Part shown: positions 11,039 to 20,876 of the stretch, piece after piece
Layout: each line of letters starts with the position of its first letter
How positions within the stretch are numbered: the first letter of the stretch is position 1
Assembly (NCBI GenBank): GCA_032717465.1
Contig: CM064664.1
Span: 117,001 to 181,000 of the forward strand
Direction: 5' to 3'
Length of the DNA: 64,000 bases
Source: Coenobita brevimanus
Taxonomy: Eukaryota > Arthropoda > Malacostraca > Decapoda > Coenobitidae
The notes under the pieces: generated by a model
Databases searched by the model: none
What the model saw: only the letters and a program-made list of their open reading frames with translations
What the model was told of the DNA's origin: nothing
Program-made: the position numbers and the translations under genes

Positions 11039-11538
11039 GTTGTATGGTGTGCACGGGGTCAGCACACCACACGGCTCACTCTACTGTTGGCTGTCCTCTG
11101 TATGAAATTGACCTTGATACTTATAATACTGTCAGCAGCGGTGAATGGCATCTAACTATTGACTGACCTTTGGTAATACCAGCAACCACGTCATGGCCTC
11201 GGCTTGACCAGCTTAGGCAGTTTAATCACCAGACATGCTGTCATCCAGTCCCTGTTTCCCAACTTTATCCGATAACATGTATTAACCCACCGCGTCCCAT
11301 CGATGTATGAGTACGTTGCAACATTTTGCATTTGCCAGTCCCGTCGACGTACCGGTGCGTCGCGCAATTGCTAGGTGCATAATTTCCACAATTTTCAAAT
11401 TTTGCGCTTGATTTTCGGTACGTAGGGTCGCTCGACCTTCCCCTACCTGCCACCAGGTGGAGACACTCGGCGACCCCGCGTGACCCGCACTCACCCGCGG
11501 CTCGGTCACTCACCTGTTAGCAATGGTCCTGCTCAGAC

Positions 11539-14011
11539 ATGGCGAAGAGAGGTCTCTCACAGGACGAAATTCAAGCCGCCCTGGACGCCTTTACAGGCGA
11601 CAGTGATTCCCCACTGAACGACGAGGTTGTAGACAAAGATTGTGTGCAGCCAGAGAAGGAGGAAACCACAGGCAATGATGAGGAAGGCCCGTCCCCCAGG
11701 AAGCGGCATTATGTGACTTACCGTGCTGCTAGAGAGGGGTAGCTGGCCAAAAAACAACATGGAACATTCTCTGCCCAGCCCCAACGTGACGTGGAGCCCG
11801 AATTTGATGACGAGGACGAGGACGGAGCCGTGGGACGTGCTGCCACATGGCATGGACGTGAGGTGATAAATCATCGTGGCCCCGAACGCACACCACGTCA
11901 GACGAGCAGGTATGGGCCTAGTCTTTTGTTTGGGGAGGTAGGAAGTGCCGTGGAGGGAGTGGGGAGTGGAAGGGAAAGTGCAGGGAGGAGTATGGAAAGT
12001 GAGAGTGGTGGGAGTGAGTCAGTGCTCTCCCATGGTGGTGTGAGGCGGCAGAGTGTATCACGTGGGCGAGTGAGGGTGCGTCCTGAATCACGTGGGGTTG
12101 TGATGGAGGGGGAAGGTGGGGAGGAACCACTCCCCAGCATGTCTTATGCCCCCCAATATTCCCAAACACATGGGTGAGTGAGGGTGCATGAAAAATCACG
12201 TGGTGTTGTGATGGAGGGGCAAGGTGGGGAGGAACCACTCCCCAGCACGTCTTATGCTCCCCAATATTCCCGAACTTCATCCCCACAACCCCCTAATGTT
12301 CCTCAAGGCAGTAAGTGTAAGGGAAAGGGAAAGGGTAAAGGCCGAGGGAAGAGGAGTGTGAGTGGAGAAGCCCTCCACACTCCTTCTCCCCAACCTCCCC
12401 CACCAGCATCTCCTCCCCACCCAGATGAAGGCGCTGATAGGGACGATGAAGACGAGGGATTTGTGGGATGGAATTGGGAGGATGGGAGTGATTTTTCTCC
12501 CCTCATTCACCCCTTCACTGAGCAGGGGCTGCACTGCTCCCGGAATTCACCCTAATTGCACCAGGCTGGATTTTTTCCACCTGTTTTTCAGTGAGGCTTT
12601 CGTGGAGCAGATAGTTGACCAAACCAACTGTTTTGCAAGCAGCCAGTGCCGTGAGAGTGAAAGACTGGGAACAAGGAGCAGGCATTCTCTCATATATGAA
12701 TACCCTGTCTCCCTTTCAGAAATGTCCTTATTTTTTGCCCTGGTCCTTTTGATGGGTATTATACGAAAGAACAGAATTCCGGCTTACTGGACAAGGGACC
12801 CTGTTATGTTTACCCCAATATTTGGGCAAGTGATGAGCCGTAATCGCTTCCAACAAATTCTAAGTCGCCTCCACTTCTACGATGCTGATGATCCTGCAAA
12901 TGCGAATAACACAGAGAAGATGAGGCGAATTAGGTTGGTCTTTGATCACCTGAGGCAGACATTTCGTTTGTCATGTTATCCCTATAGAGACCTCGTCATA
13001 GACGAGAGTCTCGTGTTGTGGAGAGGCAGTATTTCATTTAGGCAGTACATACCCAGCAAAAGGCACCGTTTTGGGTTCAAGATCTTTGTTATGTGTGACT
13101 GTAGGACTGGTTATGTGCATGACATAGTCTTGTACACCGGTGCACAGACAAACATAATAGAAGATCGGAGTATTGGACTGTCGGGAGCAGTGGTAAAGAC
13201 AATGATAGAAGACTACCTTCATCGTGGTCATGTCCTCTACCTGGACAATTGGTACACTAGCCCTCTTCTCGCTCGTTATCTACACATGCATGAAACGGGA
13301 ATCTGTGGTACCGTCAAGGTGAACCGGTGTCACATGGTCAAGGTAGGGCGGAAACTTGACAGGAATGAGGTTGTCTTCTTCAAGGCCAACAACATACTTG
13401 CAACTGTGTGGAACCATAATAGAGAAGTAAGCCTCTTGTCCACGGTTCACTGCCCCTTGATGCACTGTACAGATTCCGTTGATTACCAGAGCGAGAACAG
13501 GCGGCACATATGGAAACCTGAGTGTGTCCTAGATTATAACATAAACATGCGCCTGGTGGACCAGTCAGACTCCATGATATCGACGGTCGAGTGTGCCAGG
13601 ACCACGATGAAGTGGTATAAGAAACTGTTCTTTCACTTGCTAGATATCACTGCTCTGAATTGCCACCACCTGCACGCCATGACAACAGGAGTTCAGGAAA
13701 CCTTTGAAGGGTTTGTGAGGGAGCTCACAAGAGAGATGTTTGCACGGTATGCTGTTGAAAGGCCCCAACATCGCACCCGCACTGCCCCTATTGCCCAAAC
13801 TCCCCTGAGAATATCTGGCCACCATTTCCCCACTCCTATCCTTCCCCAGCCCAATAGACCTAGGCCCCAACGCAGGTGTCACGTGTGTAGCAATTCCCGG
13901 GTGAGACTCACCACACAGAGGAAAGACACTCGCTATGAGTGCGTCGAGTGTGACATGTGTCTCTGTGTTCACCCATGTTTCAGCGAGTATCACACCTTGA
14001 TGCAGTTCTAA
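11539..14011 (+). pseudogene. piggyBac transposase (PGBD-like), frame-broken
   Basis: Frame 1 runs from MAKRGLSQDEIQAALDAF at 11539 to 12555 with in-frame stops at 11740 (TAG) and 12175 (TGA); near 12515-12545 it shifts to frame 2, which is open to 14011. The N-terminal part is acidic and then Pro/Ser/Lys rich. The frame-2 part is the DDE-type core: VIDESLVLWRG (Asp codon at 13001), VLYLDNWYTSPLLARY (Asp at 13244), and NMRLVDQSDSM (Asp at 13559), matching the three catalytic Asp positions of piggyBac. The C-terminus has a Cys-rich finger (CHVCSNSR, YECVECDMCLCVHPCF) that in the family binds the transposon ends. The core is intact, but two stops and one frameshift make it unlikely to give a full protein unless the N-terminal part is spliced out. 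Confidence 0.88.
12061..12276 (+). repeat. 108-bp tandem duplication in the transposase N-terminal region
   Basis: Two adjacent copies (12061-12168 and 12169-12276) share GTGATGGAGGGG, GGTGGGGAGGAACCACTCCC and a TCTTATGC-CCCCAATATTCCC stretch. The period is a multiple of three, so the duplication itself keeps the frame; the TGA at 12175 lies just inside the second copy. Confidence 0.82.
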
Positions 14012-14039
14012 TATGGTGTGCATGTAATAGGACGCTGTT

Positions 14040-14640
14040 ACTCTGAAGTAAATGCGACAAACAGACGCTCAGTGTAACTATAAGGCCTGTTGATCTGTAA
14101 ATAGTTGTATGAAGTGGATATGCGTATAACATAAGTGCAAAAATAGTATGTCAGTGTATAAATATGACCTAAGTGGAAAGATACCTAGTGAGGCTATTTT
14201 GATGCGATATTCTGACGCTTAGTGGAATAAATAAGGCCCGTAAATATGTAAATATTATTATGGAAAATGCACATGGGTGTAATATAAGTTCAAAGTTTGG
14301 TAAGTGCTGAAATATATTCTAAGTCAAAATATTCCTAGCAAGTGTATCTAGATGCGATTTCCTGACGTTCAGTTGAATGAATAAAGCCCGTAAATATGTA
14401 AATAGGAGTCTACAAGTGGAAACGGGTGTAATGTAAGTGAAAAATTAGTATGTAAGTGTTTGAGTATTATCTTGGTCGAAACATTCATTGCAAGGGTATT
14501 TTCGTGCGATATTCTGATGCTCACTAGAATAAATAATGCCAGTATGTACAGTATAGTGCAGTATAGGGATGTAAACGTGTGTAATATAAATGGGAAAGTA
14601 TATTTGGAGTGAAAAAATAAAGTAGAAGATGAAACACTAG
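14040..14640 (+). repeat. About 150-bp tandem repeat in the piggyBac 3' noncoding region
   Basis: About four diverged units, each containing a version of GATGCGATATTCTGACGC, GAATAAATAAGGCCCGTA and GGGTGTAATATAAGT. Unit starts are near 14050, 14202, 14353 and 14503. It lies between the transposase stop and the right end of the element. Confidence 0.72.
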
Positions 14641-15527
14641 TGTTTGAGATTGTGCTTGCAACGTGAATATGTGCTAGCATTTCGCTAAATGCCCTCGTAA
14701 TGAATGTAAAGAACTGAAAACATTTACAGTGGTGGAGGAAAGGTTCTATGTAAAGAAAAAAATAATAGGAAAGTGATAAAACAATTGGGTATGTTGAAAT
14801 ACGAGTCATAGCGAGTGCACTTAGTAAGCAGATGTGCACTATACTGTACATATGCTACATGTCATCGTAATGAATGAAAACAGCTGAAAACATTTACAAA
14901 CAGTAAAAAATGGTAAAATGTCATTGAAACAGAAGTATACAAGTAGAAAAAATGATATGTTGACTGAAGCAAGAAACTTAGCACATAGGATGTTACCACT
15001 CGGACCTAACTCGTTATGCTCGTGCGAAGGTACAATACTTATTTTTCATATATATGTCATTAAAATTCATTATATTGTTATTCTTTTTGTTTATTAGTTC
15101 AAATCCAATAAATGTAGAGGTGTTGTTGGTTGTTTCTCCCAAAATTTCCAACATAGAAAACGTGAGCGACTCACACGTCAATTAAAGAATACGATACCTG
15201 GCGTGGGGGACCTCACCTGTTCCGACCACTTATGGACCACGGTAAGCCCTTTCTTGGTGATTTTCCTTCGTTTCTCAACAAAAGCAGAAGTTTTAGCCAA
15301 AATCTTTTTTTTCCAAAATAGCTTGGGATTGGGGGGTGTCGGAGGTGCGAAAAACCTTGGAACGTGACGGGTTAAGACACCAATAACCAAGATATAACTG
15401 ATTATGTGTTTTACTTATCAGCAGCACTTTGGTATTATCACACATAAGGTATTAGTAGTAACCAATGGTACTGACCTATAACAGGGTTTATAAAGTAATA
15501 GTGATTACATCGAGTAAAGGAACAAGC

Positions 15528-15965
15528 ACACCACCGTCCACAACAAACATCTATTTATAGCTTCCGACTGTTTAATGTTACACATTGACTGGACACAACT
15601 GTCAGAATGATGAATTGTATGATTACAGACCTCACTATCATACGAACATATTACTGTTTTCACCCTGCCTTCAGATCGTGGTGTAGAAATAACTATGCTA
15701 TGGACTGAAACACTATGTAATATTTTTTTTCATTATCATAACAAAAGCACTAATTCCCAGGACAACAGGATGACAGAAGAGTGCTTGAGACAATGCGACT
15801 AGACCTTACTCTCTTGCCGTAGGATGTGGGGAGGGAGGAGGGTAGACGAATGAATGAGAACGAGGGAAAGGGGGGAGGGGTCGAAACTGGGGGTTCGGTG
15901 GTGCCACATATACCAACCTGCTCATCAAGCCGGTCGCTCTATTATTGCTGGAAACTGTACCTCTA
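15528..15965 (-). repeat. Right arm of a dispersed inverted repeat
   Basis: Reverse-complement match to 9066-9580. The two arms enclose about 6 kb that includes the TG repeat, the hAT MITE and the whole piggyBac element. Arm identity is clearly below that of a recent duplication, with several small indels. Confidence 0.75.
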
Positions 15966-17020
15966 ATGCCAAAATTCTAATTTGTGGTTTTTTGTAGGAT
16001 GCCACGTATTTGAAAGTGGTGTATGGTTACTTTTTTTTTTTGCCATAAAAATAAAATTGATTATATCCTTTGCTAATCTAATACTAATCTTGGCCTTGTG
16101 TACTAAACCCACCTGTCTTCAACACTTAAACATTCTAATCTTTTATAATCATTCGTCTCAGCTCATGCAACCATTTTTAGTTTCCTGTGTCTCACAAAGA
16201 GTTTCTAATCAAAATCTTAAATAAATTGCCTGCGCTACCTTTCTTACAGTACCAGTCTACAGAAAGTGTAGATCTACTCAAGCCCCGTGAACAGGGCTTC
16301 AGTCACCATCGGTACCACATCTGTCCATTATCATATTACCAACAGCTTCAGAATGTAGTTTCCCAAGTATTACGCTCACTTCAATCTTAATCCCTAAATC
16401 TTCGGGTTCTTGCAAGCCAAGACCATTGCGTATGCATTTTTTCCTTGAAAGTAGGCTTTTTCAAAGTCATGGTTGCATAGTTTCAGTATACTGAACTTTC
16501 AATTAAAGACCAGATTATTCACCTGTCCTTCATCTTCCCACTCTAAATGTCTCCAAGTCGGCTCTAGGTGGAGGCATTGTGGAGGTAGGAGGTGATGAAT
16601 GGAGGTAATTTGGGGAGTCCTGAAAGGATGTTTTCGTACAGGGGCGAGTTAGTAGTTACAGCCCACAGCCCTCGGCTGAGCTGGGACAAAGAGGGATTCC
16701 GTGCTTGCATACACTCATGCATCCACATTCCCGACTTGTCCTTGACACTCCTTTCCACTGCCACATGAATGAATCATCACCCCTTATACGTTTGGCTAAC
16801 TCAGTTTACTTGCCCAATTTTTCCGGTTTATTCAGAGTAACAATGTTCATGTTGGATGGGAGAGAGAAAAGAAATACCAAGGTTTAATACACATGACTAG
16901 GCATTACAATTTATTTTACTTTCTCTGCGAGTATGTTTTCTGTGTCGCATAAATCACTTGAGCTATCCCTGTGGTCATGTCCATTTCCGACACGTGTAGT
17001 TTTCATTTTTTTCTAAAGCA
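15966..17020. other. Unassigned intron sequence
   Basis: No coding motifs or element ends were recognised. Short ORFs here have no family resemblance that I can support. Confidence 0.6.
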
Positions 17021-17054
17021 CTTATTTGGCTAAGTTCTTATTGCACGAGAGGAA

Positions 17055-17090
<36 letters not shown>

Positions 17091-17164
17091 ACACAATACT
17101 AGTCTACTATCACAAGAAACCCAGTTTCCATGTATGATGCACTATATTGCAGTAATTCCTTATT
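17021..17164. repeat. Dispersed repeat segment with an internal (CA)n microsatellite
   Basis: Shares TTCTTATTGCACGAGAGGAA, TCTACTATCACAAGAAACCC-like and TGCACTATATTGC segments with 34095-34200, so this is a second copy of that repeat. A CA microsatellite occupies 17056-17095. Confidence 0.6.
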
Positions 17165-17930
17165 TTAACCCGAGGCATCCCATTGACGTATGGGTACGTT
17201 GCAATGTTTTGTCACAGCTAGTCCCGTCTATGTACTGATACGTTGAGCAATTGCAAGGTTTATAATTTGAACAATTTTCAATTTTCACGCATGATTTATG
17301 GTACGTATATGCGGGACACCTTCCTCTATTCCTCTACAAGATGCCAGGCAGGGACAATGCCTTACACCACATAACCTCCCCCCCCCTGCACGCCATTGTT
17401 TCAGCAATTCACCTCTTACCAGTGACCTGGCCAATAAAGACATTTAGGGCCAGAGTGATTCCCCAATCGATGACAATGTGGAGGACAAAGTTTACATAGC
17501 ATTAGAGGAAGAAACAGTCAGAAATGATGATCAGGTAATGTCGCCAAAAAAGGTCAGGTATGATGATGAGTTAGTGAGTGAAACAATGCTTATAATGCCT
17601 ATATTACTGTTTGAAAACCAATATACTCTCGTACTACATATAAATTCGTACCAAATAAATAAATAAATTCCGTTTATGAGTGGTGTAGAATAGTTACCCT
17701 CCCATAGAACTCGTTTTCTTTGGAGCCAGCCTGATAGAAAACTCAGTAATGTAAGGAGGTACTGCTTCCTGTATCGAGTATTTTAAACCTCAGGTGAGCG
17801 ATTTCTCTATGAATTTTCGATGTTTCTCACCAAAAGTGGAGGTTTTAGCCAAAAAAAAAAAAAAAATCGAAAATAGCTCGGGATTGGGGGGTGTCGGAGG
17901 TGCGAAATAGCTCGGGACGTGTTGGGTTAA
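17165..17930 (+). mobile_element. piggyBac MITE (766 bp), deletion derivative of the 11282 element
   Basis: TTAA at 17165-17168 and 17927-17930, with CCCG next to the left TTAA and GGG next to the right one. The left part matches the 5' end of the long piggyBac copy (CCCAT.GACGTATG.GTACGTTGCAA) and the right part matches its 3' end (GGGATTGGGGGGTGTCGGAG, then GTGCGAAA). A remnant of the transposase N-terminus survives at 17478-17666 (MEDKVYIALEEETVRNDDQV). The DDE core is gone, so it depends on a transposase made elsewhere. The same internal structure occurs in the copy at 62383-63149. Confidence 0.88.
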
Positions 17931-19262
17931 TGCAAGAAAAAAAATAAAAGCTACAAGGCTGCAAACTGATTCCCCTCAGCAAAAATAAATACACGATAAT
18001 AAATTCCCAAATTGAGGATCTGTTCAAGATGCTTGGACACACTGCATTTAAAAAACTGGAGGTCATAGGCAGTAAAGAATACATACGGAAGAAGGCAGTT
18101 CCAGAGCTGAGCTGCTGTACACATAAAGGACTGGCATTAACAGTTAATTTGTGCATTAGACGTTTGGACAGAAGAGGGATAAGAGTTTGCATCTAACCTG
18201 GTGCTACTTGCCTGCCATAGTGGTTGAGGGATGCAAGCAGAGAATTCTGAGGACCAGTGACCATTGAATTAACGAAAGAAAAGAGTCAAAGATGCAACAG
18301 CACGGCAAAGAGATAGGGGTTGAAGGCAGCTAGTAAGAGGAGGAGAGTTAATGAGATGAAAAGTCTGACTTTTGTTGTATGTTGGGGGCCCTCCCCACAC
18401 ATTAAAATAATGGTGTACACAAGGGCAAATAAAACCCCTGTATAAAGTCAACAACTGTGCAGGGGTAAAGAAGGTACAGAGTCAACATAGCACACCTAAT
18501 CACTTGGAAGCAGATTTTAGAAAGGGAGGTAACATCATCTTTTAAAGATAAATTCCGAGAGAATCAAACCCCAAGTATGTTCAAAGATGATGCAGGATTG
18601 AGTTGGGTATTGTTAAAAAATAGAGAATATTCCTATGGCAGATTTTAATGAGTCGTAATATGTAAGAACTGGGTTTTCGATGCATTAAAAACAAAATTAC
18701 TTTTACCTGAATCAGAGGTATGAGCCATGTCAGATATTAAGTGTGCCATAGACTCAGCCCTCATTTGTTGAAGTAACTGTTGAGATGGATGCTGCGGGAA
18801 GTAGATGGAAAGGTGAGGGGTAGAGTCATCAGCATATAAGTGATTAGGGTTACATGTAAACCTTGGTGGGTCATTGGTGAATAAAAGGAAAAGAGTTAGT
18901 GACAGACCGGTGCCCTAAGGAACACCATTATTGATAGCTCGAGGAGAAGAACGGTGGCAGTCTACAATGGCATCTATAGAACGAGTAAATGCACATATAG
19001 GATTGAAACCGTTAGAGGCCAGTAAATTAAAGATTTATGCCAGACTCGATAGAAAGCTTTTGAAATGTCCAGCTCAATGGCAAATCTTTCTCCGAAGTCC
19101 CGAAAGGAGGATGACCAGGTGTCTTGAAGGAAGGTGAAAAGATAGCCAGTGGAGCACCCCTGACTGAGCCCCTAATGACAATCAGAGAAGGTTATGATAG
19201 GAGAGGCGCTTTATTTTTGTTTTTAATTATAGAATAGTTTCAAATACTTTACAAATACAGGA
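17931..19262 (-). mobile_element. Jockey-type LINE (family B), minus-strand 3' fragment
   Basis: On the minus strand it corresponds base-for-base, with decay, to the RT middle and C-terminal part of the longer copy at 46309-49590: the region of INSGVPQGSVL, the LTLYRGFICPCV stretch at 18454-18269 and the C-terminal piece at 18192-17845. Frames are broken. The 3' end abuts the MITE TTAA at 17927-17930. The upstream limit at 19262 coincides with the start of an oppositely oriented copy. Confidence 0.78.
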
Positions 19263-20062
19263 GGTTACTGTAGTTCTGTAACAGCATGTATTTCAAAAGT
19301 TTTTAAATCCATTCTTAATCAAAAAATTTTAAAGGATCTTTCCTGTCACAACGTTCTTTCTGATCGTAAGTATGGGTTTCACCAGAGATGCTCCACTGGC
19401 AATCTTCACACCTATCTTTCATATTTGTGGTCATCCTCCTTTCGGGACTTTGGTGAAAGCTTTGTCATTGAACTTGATATCTCAAAGGCTTTCGATCGAG
19501 TCTGGCATAAATCTTTAATTTCCAAACTGCCCTCTAATGGTTTCAATTCTATCTGTACCTTTATCTACAGTTTCCTGTCTGGTAGTACTATAACTGCTGC
19601 TGTAGACTGCCACCGTTCTTTTCCTAGAGCTATCAATAGTGGTGTTCCTCAGGGTTCTGTCCTACCACTAACTCTCTTTCTTTGGTTCATCAGTGACCTT
19701 CCATGCTGTACATCTAACCCCATCCACTCATATGCTGATGACTTCACCCTTCACCTTTCCATCCATCGCAGCACGCACGTCAACAAACAAGGGATGAGGC
19801 TATAGCACATCTGATGTCTGACTTGGCTCATATCTCTGACTGGAGTAAAAGTAATCTTGCTTTTTTAATGCATTAAAAGCTCAATTCTTATATCTATCAA
19901 CCCAACAAAATCTTCCACGGGAGTACCATCTAATTTTCAACAATATCCAGCTTAATCCTGCATCATCTTAAAACATACTTGGGGCTTTATTCTTTCGGGA
20001 TTTATCATGAAAATAACATATTACCTCTCTTGCAAACTCTGCTTCCAAGAGATTAGGTGTGT
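19263..20062 (+). mobile_element. Jockey-type LINE (family B), plus-strand RT fragment
   Basis: Starts in the ACISKVFKS block and runs through the RT core: FVIELDISKAFDRVWHKSLI (catalytic Asp block), AINSGVPQGSVLPLTLFLWF, IHSYADDFTLHLS (YADD box, intact), then decays near DWSKSNL and stops at about 20062. The open part is 19425-19805. It is head-to-head with the minus-strand fragment and both begin at the same RT position. Confidence 0.82.
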
Positions 20063-20876
20063 ACAAAGTACAAAGGAGTACAAAGGAGACCAAACAGCAA
20101 AAGACTTTATTGTCCTTTCAAGGCTGTTTGTTACAGAGTAGACTATGACTACGAGATCTAACTCTACATGCTGAAGGATAAGGATAGTAAAGCAAGAAGG
20201 CTTTCTCCACCTCCAAACCCTACAGTTAAAACAGGCAAAGAAAAGTGAGAGGAATCACCATGTAGCATGGAAAAATTGACATGGAAATTTCATAGGAAAG
20301 ACTGAAAACGAAAAGCTACATTCTATAATACATTATCTATAAGCTACCAGTATGAATAACCTGAAAGAGAAAGTAGTAAAGTAAAACGAATAATCGGAAA
20401 AATAACTAATGCATGTCACTATGTACGGGTACATTGAGTTGATGGGGCGTCTGCAGACACAGTACGGAAATTGCACAGTGCACAGTGTGGATATTAAGGG
20501 GCGGTGCAGCAGCCTTGTCTGGCGTTATTCAGGTAAGCAGCAGTCAATCAGGCCCCAGCTCCATTGATTCCACTGAGCTTAGAAACTCTCCCATGCGGGA
20601 CAAGCTCGCAAGTCACCTCCTGAAGCAGTGACCCCTGGTACATGAAATAATTCCTGGTGGTGGCCACTTAATTAAAAGGGACCCTCAGTGATCCACAGCC
20701 CATCACAGATCGAAAGTATGAGTAGTGACCGTTAACTCATGGCTATCTGTGCATATCCTAGTCTGTGAATATACTATCTTTGCATTTAATAAATTGATCC
20801 AGGCTCATAAAAAAATAAAAAAATAAAAAAAGTTAAACATCCACAAGTGCTTTATTCATGGGTAAACATACTCCCC
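20063..20876. other. Unassigned stretch ending in an A-rich tail
   Basis: No coding motif was recognised. An AATAAA at about 20788 is followed by CTCATAAAAAAATAAAAAAA, which looks like the poly(A) end of a retroposed sequence of unknown family on the plus strand. Near 20095-20125 an AATAAAGTC on the minus strand suggests a second retroposon end in the opposite direction. Confidence 0.4.

Larger units (their letters stand above)
11282..15375 (+). mobile_element. piggyBac element, long copy with TTAA target duplication
   Basis: Bounded by TTAA at 11282-11285 and 15372-15375, with CCC next to the left TTAA and GGG next to the right one, as in piggyBac elements. It carries a recognisable but damaged transposase (11539-14011). 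The first 300 bases and the last 200 bases reappear at the ends of the two roughly 766-base elements at 17165-17930 and 62383-63149, which confirms the element ends independently. The 5' noncoding part includes CGTACCGGTGCGTCGCGC; the 3' noncoding part has a long-period tandem repeat at 14040-14640. Confidence 0.9.
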
